Positions 25,029 to 32,123 of a stretch of DNA of 64,000 nt are shown here, piece after piece. The notes beneath the pieces are model-generated. The model did not search any database, was not told the DNA's origin, and was given only the letters and a program-made list of their open reading frames with translations. Numbering within the stretch: the stretch's first letter is position 1; the number at the start of each line of letters is the position of its first letter. This DNA comes from Asanoa hainanensis. Its GTDB lineage: Bacteria > Actinomycetota > Actinomycetes > Mycobacteriales > Micromonosporaceae. The stretch covers positions 278,618 to 342,617 of the forward strand of contig NZ_FZPH01000006.1 in NCBI RefSeq assembly GCF_900188485.1. Direction: 5' to 3'. The position numbers and the translations under genes were made by a program.

Positions 25029-25798
25029 CAGCTGCCGGGAACGTACGCCCAGCCCAGGTAGTCAGACCGGTCGCGGAACGTGTTGGTCTGGTAAACCGTC
25101 GGGCCGGTGCTGATGGCGCTGTTACCGCCGATGGAGAGCATCACGTGCCCGGCCGACGTGGTCGACGTGAAGAACACCGCCGTGCCGGCGGGCGGAACCG
25201 TGCCGGTGTGGATGCGGCCGCTGTCGCGCTGCCAGATGTAGTGCGCGCGGGCCGTCAGGAACCGGCCGCTGGTGCCGAACGCCCGCTCGACGAACAGCTC
25301 GCACTCGTTGTTCCAGTCGGTGTGCCCGAGCCGTGCCTTGGCGAACGCGACGGCCTCGGCCGCGCGCGGGTCGGCCGGGTTGGTGGAGCCGCCGATGGCG
25401 TGCGAGGCGTTGTTGTTCTTCAGCGTCGCGTTGAGGTTGGCCTTGGCGCCGGCCGCGATCGTCTGGGTCGCCCCGGCGTAGTCGCTGTTGAAGTAGACGA
25501 CCACGCTCTTGCTGGTGCGGTTCCACACCGACGCGGCGTTGTTCTTGATGCACAGGCCCTGGCCGTTGCCCGAGCCCTTGAACTCGTAGCAGGACGGCTG
25601 GGTCGTGCCGTAGTCGCCGACCGAGGTGGTGAAGTCGGAGATCGAGCCGGCGTAGTTGCTGTTGTAGTAGTAGCAGAACTCGCCGCTGTCGCAGACACCG
25701 TCGCGGGATGCCGCCGACGCGGGCGATGCGGCGGCCATGATCGAGGTGGCGACGGCGAGCGCTGTGCCGATGACGGCGAGGCTCTTGCGGATGTTCAT
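25025..25798 (-). CDS. Secreted I36-domain / NlpC-P60-like protein
   Basis: 257 residues. A signal peptide (MNIRKSLAVIGTALAVATSI, cut after ASA) leads to an I36 domain at about 32-135 nearly identical to that of the next gene. A C-terminal cysteine-peptidase-like domain follows: AEAVAFAKARLGHTDWNNEC and ELFVERAFG supply the Cys, and TTSAGHVMLSIGGN the His. This is an NlpC/P60- or CHAP-like arrangement for cutting peptidoglycan peptides. ATG 25798 follows GGAGAGGAAACC, a strong ribosome-binding site, so the longer frame to 25990 is not used. It is the second gene of the operon. Confidence 0.85.
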   Translation of the reverse strand: MNIRKSLAVIGTALAVATSIMAAASPASAASRDGVCDSGEFCYYYNSNYAGSISDFTTSVGDYGTTQPSCYEFKGSGNGQGLCIKNNAASVWNRTSKSVVVYFNSDYAGATQTIAAGAKANLNATLKNNNASHAIGGSTNPADPRAAEAVAFAKARLGHTDWNNECELFVERAFGTSGRFLTARAHYIWQRDSGRIHTGTVPPAGTAVFFTSTTSAGHVMLSIGGNSAISTGPTVYQTNTFRDRSDYLGWAYVPGSW

Positions 25799-25824
25799 GG
25801 TTTCCTCTCCAGGGGTGGTTGGTT

Positions 25825-26667
25825 TCACTGCTCGCGCTGGTACTGCTCCCAGGTCTTGATCGGGATGCGGGGTCCGTCGTCCCGGCCGTGGTTGGCCAGG
25901 CCGTTCAGGCCGAGGTAGTAGTCGCCGACCTGGTTCTGCGCCTGCGTGGACAGGTCGGTGTCGTTGATCGCCACGGCGTGGATGTGCCATGGCCAGTCGC
26001 CCTGGCTCGGGTCACGGACCCAGGCGGCGAAGCCGACCTGCCTCAGGGCTTTAGCGACGGCGGTACGTTTGGCCGCGGTCATACCGGTGACCGAGATGTC
26101 CACCACGCCGCCGCCGTCGTGCGTACCCGCTGAGGTCGGGTCTCCTCCGGGGTTGTAGGAGCCTTGGTCGAGCACCAGGGTCTGGCCGAGCAGGCGCTGG
26201 GTTTCGGTCAACATCGCCTGTGTACGCGCGTTCACGACGAACCCGTCGCGCTGGACCTTCGCGCCCGGGCCGATCGTGTTGGTGACGGTGTAGCGGTTGA
26301 GGCCGAGCTTGGTCAGCGACGTCGTGCCGGGCAACCCGTTGGCGGCCAGGCCGGTGTAGCCGAGTGAGCGCTGGTAGGCCGCGTACGCCGAGACCGTCAG
26401 GGTTCCGAAATAGCCGTCGACCCATTGCGCGTCCAGCAGGTTCTTGGCTTGGAGCGCCTGTTCGACGGCGAGCACGGAGCTCTTCGCACCCGGCGTCAGG
26501 GTGTTGTCAGGGCGGCGGGGGTCGATCTGGGCGGCCAGGACGGTGGCCTCCATGTCGACGACCGGCCGCGCGGCTGGTGTGGCGTCGGATGTCGCCGAGG
26601 CCTGAGCCGGGGCGACAACGGCCAAGCAGAGCGCCGCGAGCCCGACTGCGTACCAGGGACGGCGCAT
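25825..26667 (-). CDS. Secreted peptidoglycan-binding / VanY-like (M15) protein
   Basis: 280 residues. A signal peptide (WYAVGLAALCLAVVAPAQAS) is followed by a peptidoglycan-binding domain at about 58-118 (VEQALQAKNLLDAQWVDGYF, GTLTVSAYAAYQRSLGYTGL). A metallo-carboxypeptidase-like domain of the M15/VanY group follows: SAGTHDGGGVVDIS (His and Asp ligands, about 180) and WPWHIHAVAIND (His ligand, about 222). It probably trims D-Ala-D-Ala or related stem peptides. First gene of the three-gene operon (26 bases to the next). Its ribosome-binding site lies in a hairpin. Confidence 0.8.
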   Translation of the reverse strand: MRRPWYAVGLAALCLAVVAPAQASATSDATPAARPVVDMEATVLAAQIDPRRPDNTLTPGAKSSVLAVEQALQAKNLLDAQWVDGYFGTLTVSAYAAYQRSLGYTGLAANGLPGTTSLTKLGLNRYTVTNTIGPGAKVQRDGFVVNARTQAMLTETQRLLGQTLVLDQGSYNPGGDPTSAGTHDGGGVVDISVTGMTAAKRTAVAKALRQVGFAAWVRDPSQGDWPWHIHAVAINDTDLSTQAQNQVGDYYLGLNGLANHGRDDGPRIPIKTWEQYQREQ

Positions 26668-26674
26668 GGTCGAT

Positions 26675-26723
26675 CCTCCTCGTGGTGAGTCGCGTGTGGA
26701 ACGGACATCACCTTGCGAGGAGG
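26675..26723 (-). promoter_or_regulatory. Hairpin masking the ribosome-binding site of the VanY-like gene
   Basis: On the transcript, CCTCCTCG (26723-26716) followed by GGTGA (26712-26708) pairs with TCACC (26688-26684) and CGAGGAGG (26682-26675). The latter contains the Shine-Dalgarno sequence 7 bases before ATG 26667. Thirteen base pairs with a small internal loop would hide the ribosome-binding site. Confidence 0.6.
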
Positions 26724-26804
26724 CGTCGGGTGTTCGGTAGACCGCCGGGCTGTCAGAATCGCCAGGCCGGCACTGACCTGGCTGAATGCGGTGTTGTCAG
26801 CTTG

Positions 26805-27671
26805 TCAGGCGATGACGTTGACCATGAAGTACACGGGCCGGCGGGTGGGAAAGTATTCCTTCCCGTTGGCATCGACCATCTTCCAGCTGACCCAGCACTT
26901 CCCGGGACGGCTGGGCGCGGTCACCGGAACGCTGATCATCACCTGGTCGCCGGGCGGCGTGTCGCCGATCTGCACCCGATCCGGGGTCTGGCAGCCGTCC
27001 GCGTCGGCGGTGGGGTTGATCCGGGCCAGGTAACGGTTGTGCCAGTCGACCTTTCCGACGTTGGCGAGGGCCCACACCTTGATGAATTCGGCGTCGACCT
27101 TCACCTTCGTACCGTCGGGAATGGTGACGTCGCCGACGAACTTGCTGGAGTCGCCGGGGATCAGCGAGTCGGAGAACGGTGTGGTGGACGGCGTCGGGGA
27201 TGACGTGGGCGCCGGCGCGGCGCTGGACCCGCTCGGAGACGACCACGGGTGGGTGATGCCGACAACGGCGGCCAGAACGACCGCGGCCGCGGCGGCAAGC
27301 CACCACCACCGGTGCCGCCGCGGCTCGTCCTTGTGTTCCGGCTCGATGTCCGCCGCCACCTCAGCGACCGGGTCCACATTGGCTGCCGCGACCTCGGGTT
27401 CGCGGCGTTGGGCGTCTTCCCACCGGGTACGCCACAGGGCTTCGTCGGCGTCGCAGGCCCGGACGAACTCGCGCGTGGTCTCCCAGGAAGGAAATCGGGT
27501 GCCGGCAGCGGCCTCGTGCAACGTCGTGTGGGAGATCCGCCCCGACCGCCCGGCCATCTTCCGAAACGACGGACCGCCCACATCGGAGCGCAGCGCCCGC
27601 AACTGCTCGGCAAACGCTTCGGTGGCGATCCGGTCCTGAGTCAACTCCGCGGCAGCACGCTCGTCCCTCAT
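26805..27671 (-). CDS. Membrane-tethered HTH regulator with NBR1-type Ig-like domain
   Basis: 288 residues in three parts. Residues about 20-85 are an XRE-like helix-turn-helix (FAEQLRALRSDVGGPSFRKM, then GRISHTTLHEAAAGTRFPSW). At about 122-142 is a transmembrane helix (WWWLAAAAAVVLAAVVGITH) followed by a Ser/Pro/Thr linker. Residues 180-288 are an extracellular Ig-like fold of the NBR1 type (FVGDVTIPDGTKVKVDAEF, KVWALANVGKVDWHNRYLAR, GKCWVSWKMVDANGKEYF). The architecture suggests a DNA-binding protein that responds to an outside signal. It is immediately upstream of, and co-directional with, the peptidoglycan-enzyme operon. Confidence 0.8.
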   Translation of the reverse strand: MRDERAAAELTQDRIATEAFAEQLRALRSDVGGPSFRKMAGRSGRISHTTLHEAAAGTRFPSWETTREFVRACDADEALWRTRWEDAQRREPEVAAANVDPVAEVAADIEPEHKDEPRRHRWWWLAAAAAVVLAAVVGITHPWSSPSGSSAAPAPTSSPTPSTTPFSDSLIPGDSSKFVGDVTIPDGTKVKVDAEFIKVWALANVGKVDWHNRYLARINPTADADGCQTPDRVQIGDTPPGDQVMISVPVTAPSRPGKCWVSWKMVDANGKEYFPTRRPVYFMVNVIA

Positions 27672-27797
27672 CCGTCCCCCATGTCAGACGTCGTCGTCAG
27701 GCGTTGTCAGGGCGTGTAAGAGGGTACCGAACGCACGCGGACAGGCATCAATGTGGTGGCCGGCGACCCAGCCACGGTGCATCGAAGGAGATCAGCG

Positions 27798-28214
27798 ATG
27801 AAGAGTCTTTCCCGAAGGGGCGTACGCCTGTTCGCAGCGGCCGCCCTGGCGGTGCCGACGGCGCTGGCGTTCGCGGGCCCAGCACACGCGGAGGTCAACC
27901 CACGGTGCGCGGGCTCGGTCCAGATCGGAGCCACCGCATACGTGACGGTCGGCGGGATGACCGCGGCGTCGGTGAAGCAGTACAAGGGCTGCGGCAAGAA
28001 CTACGCGTACACCTACGTGTGGCAGCAGTACCGCTCAACCCACGGCGCGTACCAGGTCTGCACATCGATCGTCACGGGAACGACGTTGCGGGACCTGCAG
28101 TGCTCGAGCGGGCCGGACGTCTGGTCGCTGGGCGCCAACACCCTGTCGGTGTGTACGCGAGCCCTGGGCGGCATCTCAGACGTAGCGCAAAAGGAAACCG
28201 AAGTGCGCTGCTGA
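27798..28214 (+). CDS. Small secreted protein of unknown function
   Basis: 138 residues with a clear Sec signal peptide (RRGVRLFAAAALAVPTALAF, cut after AHA at about 31). The mature part has about 107 residues with six cysteines (PRCAGSV, KGCGKN, YQVCTSI, LQCSSG, LSVCTR, VRC), so probably three disulfides. AAGGAGAT lies 6 bases before ATG 27798, which decides the start over the frame from 27753. I do not recognise the mature domain. It is divergent from the HTH/NBR1 gene and convergent with vsr. Confidence 0.8.
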   Translation: MKSLSRRGVRLFAAAALAVPTALAFAGPAHAEVNPRCAGSVQIGATAYVTVGGMTAASVKQYKGCGKNYAYTYVWQQYRSTHGAYQVCTSIVTGTTLRDLQCSSGPDVWSLGANTLSVCTRALGGISDVAQKETEVRC

Positions 28215-28223
28215 CCCGGTGCG

Positions 28224-28260
28224 AGAGGGCCTACGTCGTGGTGTGGCGCGGGCCCTCTCA
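28224..28260. terminator. Terminator between the secreted-protein gene and vsr
   Basis: GAGAGGGCC (28224-28232) pairs perfectly with GGCCCTCTC (28252-28260), starting 9 bases after the stop codon. Confidence 0.7.
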
Positions 28261-28356
28261 GTGGCCGTGAAGACAAAGCCATCTCCGAGAATCGGAGGCA
28301 CTCCGCGCCCGCCCAGCTCGGCGACTCGCGATGACTTCGCCTCCGCGCGAAGCCGC

Positions 28357-29145
28357 CTAGGGAGGCGATGCGCCCGATCGCGCTCGGACTACATGCGCGA
28401 TCCGCTCAGCCGCATCGACTGGGTCCTCGTGCTCCCATACTCTGATGACAGACCAGCCTGCTTGGCGAAGCCGTTCGTCGGTGTCCCCGTCGCGAGCACG
28501 GTTAGCCGCGATCTTCTCCCTCCAAAACTCGCCGTTTTGAGTCGCGGGCCGGTAGTGCTCGGGGCATCCGTGCCAATAGCAACCATCGGAGAAGACCGCG
28601 ATCCGCGCCTTGGGGAACACGACGTCCGCTCGGCGCCTAAGTCCGTCAACGAGTGGCGCGTCTACGCGGAAGCGAAGGCCTAGCCTGTGAATCGCGGATC
28701 TCAAGGCGAGTTCTGGCTTGGTGTCCCTGCTCCGATTGGCGCGCATGACGCTGCGCGTTGCCGGAGAACTCGCCCATGAGGCACCCGACGCCTCACGAAC
28801 GATCAGTAACTCTTGCTCGAATGCCATGCGCCAGGCCGCTGCGAGGTTACGTGCCCGCGTGGCCTCACTAACCTCACCTAGGTACTTCGCCGGGGACCTT
28901 CCTTTATCTGACCAGCGAAGGTACGCCCGGATGCGTCGTGTGTTGGGCAGGACCTTCAGCTCGACCGACGCCTGCGCCGTTCTGCCGTCTGGCAGATCAA
29001 CGAGACGGCGACCGTTGCCGCCCGCAGCGCGATCTTGCTCCGCGGTCCGCTCAGCTCGGGTTAAACCCGGTCGTCCTCGCCAAGCCCGGTCCGGCGGCGG
29101 CTTGTCTTTCCACCGTCCGGGCTCGGCGTCTAGCGCGGGGCTCAT
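28357..29145 (-). CDS. vsr: Vsr-type (very short patch repair) DNA endonuclease with N-terminal extension
   Basis: 262 residues. The C-terminal half (about 130-255) is a Vsr/XorII-type endonuclease: RSVMRANRSRDTKPELALRS, RADVVFPKARIAVFSDGCYW with the catalytic Asp, HGCPEHYRPATQNGEFWREK, and VIRVWEHEDP. The His/Cys pair of GCYWHGCP and the zinc-site residues are in place. It nicks T:G mismatches left by deamination of 5-methylcytosine. The N-terminal 125 residues are extra compared with E. coli Vsr (156 residues) and contain YLRWSDKGRSPAKYLGEV, a small beta segment also seen next to methyltransferases. Its ATG overlaps the stop of the methyltransferase gene (ATGA). Confidence 0.92.
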   Translation of the reverse strand: MSPALDAEPGRWKDKPPPDRAWRGRPGLTRAERTAEQDRAAGGNGRRLVDLPDGRTAQASVELKVLPNTRRIRAYLRWSDKGRSPAKYLGEVSEATRARNLAAAWRMAFEQELLIVREASGASWASSPATRSVMRANRSRDTKPELALRSAIHRLGLRFRVDAPLVDGLRRRADVVFPKARIAVFSDGCYWHGCPEHYRPATQNGEFWREKIAANRARDGDTDERLRQAGWSVIRVWEHEDPVDAAERIAHVVRARSGASPP

Positions 29146-30416
29146 TTAGCTGCTTCGGCCTCATCTAGGACAGTCGCGACGGCGCTGGCGAACGCCTGAC
29201 CGAGCAGTACAGGAACAGCGTTGCCGAGTTGACGCATCTTCTCACCACGCGGTCCGGCGAGTACCCAATCGTCAGGGAAGGTCATCACGCGCGCAGTCTC
29301 GCGGACAGTCATATAGCGGTGGGTTCCATCATCGAGCAGCATCACGGATTCACCTCCCGGAACGCCATGGACGCCAGCCTTGACTGTCTTAGCGGGACGA
29401 TCCAGCACGTTAGGCGTATGTCCAGGGTAAATCCGAGCGTCTGGCCAGCCAATGTGGTCGGTGAACCCGCCGAGATGATATTCAGTGCGATCGAGCTTCT
29501 CGACTGGCGGCAGCGGAGGCCCGTCGACTCCCTTGATCGCATCCCGCAGCGTCCGCCAGGGTTGGCGACGCTCGTTGTCGGTCAACGTCAGGGGCTGCGC
29601 GGGGACGTCCTCCATGACTCGAGCTCGCACGTCCTTCGGGATCTCAGGATGGCGTTCCCAGTAGGCGCCACTTCTCATCGCCTCGTGTAACGCCGCCTCG
29701 GAGAACTTTGGCTCGATCAACTTCTCGAAGCGATCCCAATCCACTCCGAGATCTTGCCGGAACGCGATCATGATGACACGGTTGCGGATCTGCGGAACAC
29801 CGTAGTCTGCGGCGTTGACCGGGTAGTGCCGCACGTCGTAGCGCTCATGCCGGTCAACTGTGACCGACTCCAGCATGTGCTCGAGCACCTCGTTGTGTTG
29901 TTGCCAGGTGCTCCCGTGCCCACGCTCCTCGAAGGGCAGCGAGAGTTCACGCTTTATGTAGTTGAAGTACGGCATGAACGAGGGCCTAAGCAGGCCGCGC
30001 ACGTTCTCGCAGATGACGACCTTCGGCTCCATCTGCCGGATGGCCCTGAACATATGGGGGAAGCCGTTCCGGCTGTCACCGTCGCCCTTGGCGACCCCGC
30101 CGAGGCTGAAGGGCTGACACGGAGGTCCACCGGCGAGGACGTCGACTCTTCCCTTGAGGTAGTCGAAGTCGATCTGAGCGACGTCACCCTCGACCAAAGG
30201 CGCCGGCTGGCCACGCTCGGGGATCGGTGGCGTCTCGCCCGGTGCGCAGGGGTCGGCCTTGTTCGCCCGCAACGTCTCGCACGCGCGCTTGTTGAACTCG
30301 TTGAACAGCAGGGGCCGGAAACCGGCCTTCGCGACGGCCATCGCCAGACCACCACCCCCGGCGAAGAGCTCGACGCTCGTCCGGTCCTCGATGGTAGACA
30401 TCGACTGTTCAACCAT
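29142..30416 (-). CDS. dcm: C5-cytosine DNA methyltransferase
   Basis: 424 residues with all C5-methyltransferase motifs: I ELFAGGGGLA (about 16), IV GGPPCQPFSLGG with the catalytic Cys (about 96), VI VICENVRGL (about 134), VIII QIRNRVIMIAF (about 206), X EKMRQLGNAVPVLLGQAFA (about 395). The target-recognition region lies at about 220-350. Unlike E. coli Dcm it is coupled here to vsr and sits in a cluster of restriction genes, so it is probably the protecting enzyme of the local system. Recognition sequence unknown; an Eco29kI-type nuclease nearby makes CCGCGG a testable guess. Confidence 0.93.
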   Translation of the reverse strand: MVEQSMSTIEDRTSVELFAGGGGLAMAVAKAGFRPLLFNEFNKRACETLRANKADPCAPGETPPIPERGQPAPLVEGDVAQIDFDYLKGRVDVLAGGPPCQPFSLGGVAKGDGDSRNGFPHMFRAIRQMEPKVVICENVRGLLRPSFMPYFNYIKRELSLPFEERGHGSTWQQHNEVLEHMLESVTVDRHERYDVRHYPVNAADYGVPQIRNRVIMIAFRQDLGVDWDRFEKLIEPKFSEAALHEAMRSGAYWERHPEIPKDVRARVMEDVPAQPLTLTDNERRQPWRTLRDAIKGVDGPPLPPVEKLDRTEYHLGGFTDHIGWPDARIYPGHTPNVLDRPAKTVKAGVHGVPGGESVMLLDDGTHRYMTVRETARVMTFPDDWVLAGPRGEKMRQLGNAVPVLLGQAFASAVATVLDEAEAAK

Positions 30417-30640
30417 GGCGGAAGCGTACCGCGGACTTTATGATCTTGCAGCACCGCCACGCGACGTTCTTCGAACACTTGAGCGGTTCGAGCGCACCGC
30501 TGGGAGGCCCCAGCACGCCGCGCGGGACGCTCACCGGCCGCCCCTCGAGCCGGCGCTCACGGCTTGGCAATAGATTGGGCGTCGGACCTGGCTAGCCGCG
30601 ACGTTAGGTGGTGCGGGGCCACCACTCGACAAGGAGGAGA

Positions 30641-31057
30641 ATGGCCACCTGGAACGTGGGGCCGTTCGACAACGACGAGGCCGTCGAGTGGTGCGACAAC
30701 CTCCGTCGTCTCGCCCCGAACGAGCGGTCCGAGTTCGTCGAGCGGACTCTGGCGGATGCCGTTCGTCGTCCAACCGAGCTGTCGGACCGAGGCGCTTCAG
30801 AGGTCGTCGCCGCCGCCGCGACGGTTCTGCAACTCCTAACCGGCATCGCCGATCCAACTACCCCGTACGCGCCTGTGTTTCTCGCGTGCACCGGAGACAT
30901 CACACCGACACCGCACTTGAGAGAGCTCGCCAGGGCCGCGTTGCGAGTCGTGATGGCCGACCAATCCGCGTTTCGCGCGCGCTGGGCGGACGATGTCGAG
31001 GAGGACTCGGCGTTGGAGACGCTGGACCGGATCCATCGTGCTCTCGCGGGCGACTAG
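30641..31057 (+). CDS. DUF4259 domain protein
   Basis: 138 residues opening with the family signature MATWNVGPFDNDEAVEWCDN, followed by an all-helical body (ERSEFVERTLADAVRR, ASEVVAAAATVLQLLTGIAD, LRELARAALRVVMADQSAFR). AAGGAGGAGA just before ATG 30641 fixes the start. DUF4259 proteins are small cytosolic proteins without known activity; some are found near toxin or immunity genes. It is the only plus-strand gene in the defence island, between the methyltransferase and the GIY-YIG nuclease. Confidence 0.8.
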   Translation: MATWNVGPFDNDEAVEWCDNLRRLAPNERSEFVERTLADAVRRPTELSDRGASEVVAAAATVLQLLTGIADPTTPYAPVFLACTGDITPTPHLRELARAALRVVMADQSAFRARWADDVEEDSALETLDRIHRALAGD

Positions 31058-31085
31058 GTCAGCGGTGCTCGAATCCGAGCGGTCG

Positions 31086-31952
31086 CTAGTTGTCCTCGTC
31101 CTCGTCACTCGATTCCTCCGCTATTTCCGTTGCCGGAGCGAACAAGCGGGGTCCCGAGGTCTCGACAACGCCAGTGCCTGAGCGCCTCCACCAGCATTGA
31201 GCGCTCTTGTAGCTGGTGTTCTCGTAGTAGACGATCAGATAACCGGGGAGAGCGGTCGCCTGCCAACCTTCCGGTAGCGCAGCCACGACGAGTTGAAGCG
31301 CCGCCCGCACGGTCATGGGATGCGACGGAACGTCCGTGATCGTCTTGTAGTCCTCACGCGCTCGAACGCTGTCCTTCTCGAAGCGAAGGTTGTAAGGCAG
31401 CGCCTTCTTGAGTTCGGCCAGTACCTCGCCGGTCGGCCTGCGGCCCGGCGACAGCCAGTCGATCGTCAGGTCGAGACTGACCGGGTAAAGCGCGTCGAAG
31501 TGGTTCGCCTCGACCTCGCTGCCGTCGCGCCTTCGCCCCGGGTCGTTGTTGCCGAACCCGTTGTTGTTCCAGGGAAGCTTCCGCGCTTGGTCGTCGCCGG
31601 CACGCTCGTACTTTCCCTCGTACTTACCGAGCAGCATCTTCTCCGGAGCCGACGCCTCCAGGTCTTCGTCGAGGTAGAGGCAGACGAACGAGACGGCACC
31701 GGCGATCGGCCGACCAGACAGCTTTCGGTGGTGTTTGCGGAGCCTCGCGGGCAGCGACTTGCTCGCCTTCCCCACGTACACCGGAGCACCGTCCACATGG
31801 AGCTGGTATACGCCCGGACCCTTGGGAAGCCGGTCGAGCGCGTCGGCCGTCAACGGGGAGGGGGTTAGCGTTCGCAAGGCTGCCGCCAACTGGTCTGCCA
31901 AGGCCCTGGTGATCGACAGCTTGAACTCGGCGTGGTGATTCGCGGTGGGCAC
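31086..31952 (-). CDS. GIY-YIG nuclease (Eco29kI-like)
   Basis: 288 residues. The GIY-YIG core is KGPGVYQLHVDGAPVYVGKA (about 44-63), followed by RLRKHHRKLSG. The Arg and the downstream Glu (EASAPEKMLLGKYEGKYE) fit the catalytic set. A motif NNNGFGNNDPGRRRD (about 130) parallels the GFGN-H-x-x-G-x-G-R of Eco29kI endonucleases. The C-terminal 120 residues look like a separate specificity or accessory domain ending in an acidic tail (EESSDEDEDN). I infer a second, divergent restriction nuclease. It is convergent with the DUF4259 gene, with a 28-base gap. Confidence 0.75.
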   Translation of the reverse strand: MPTANHHAEFKLSITRALADQLAAALRTLTPSPLTADALDRLPKGPGVYQLHVDGAPVYVGKASKSLPARLRKHHRKLSGRPIAGAVSFVCLYLDEDLEASAPEKMLLGKYEGKYERAGDDQARKLPWNNNGFGNNDPGRRRDGSEVEANHFDALYPVSLDLTIDWLSPGRRPTGEVLAELKKALPYNLRFEKDSVRAREDYKTITDVPSHPMTVRAALQLVVAALPEGWQATALPGYLIVYYENTSYKSAQCWWRRSGTGVVETSGPRLFAPATEIAEESSDEDEDN

Positions 31953-32123
31953 GCCAGGGAGCGTAACCGCGATAGTCGACCATGTGACGCTCGACCACCT
32001 TGCGGAGTTGGATGCCTGATCTGGAGGACCGGCAGACGAGAGGGCCTCGGCTTCTCGAAGCTTCGGCCTCTCTTGGTCGCCGGCCCGCCCGCCGAACGGA
32101 CGCTTGTTGGCTCGGTTATCGAC

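Noticed and set aside
26668-26804. c-di-AMP (ydaO) riboswitch before the peptidoglycan-enzyme operon
   Set aside because: The leader is short and lacks the conserved ydaO boxes; only the SD-masking hairpin is supported.
28261-28356. Direct repeat of the tRNA-Arg 3' end as the distal attachment site
   Set aside because: Looked for GGGACTCGAACCCC-like sequence here and near 26.7 kb; none seen, and no integrase is present.
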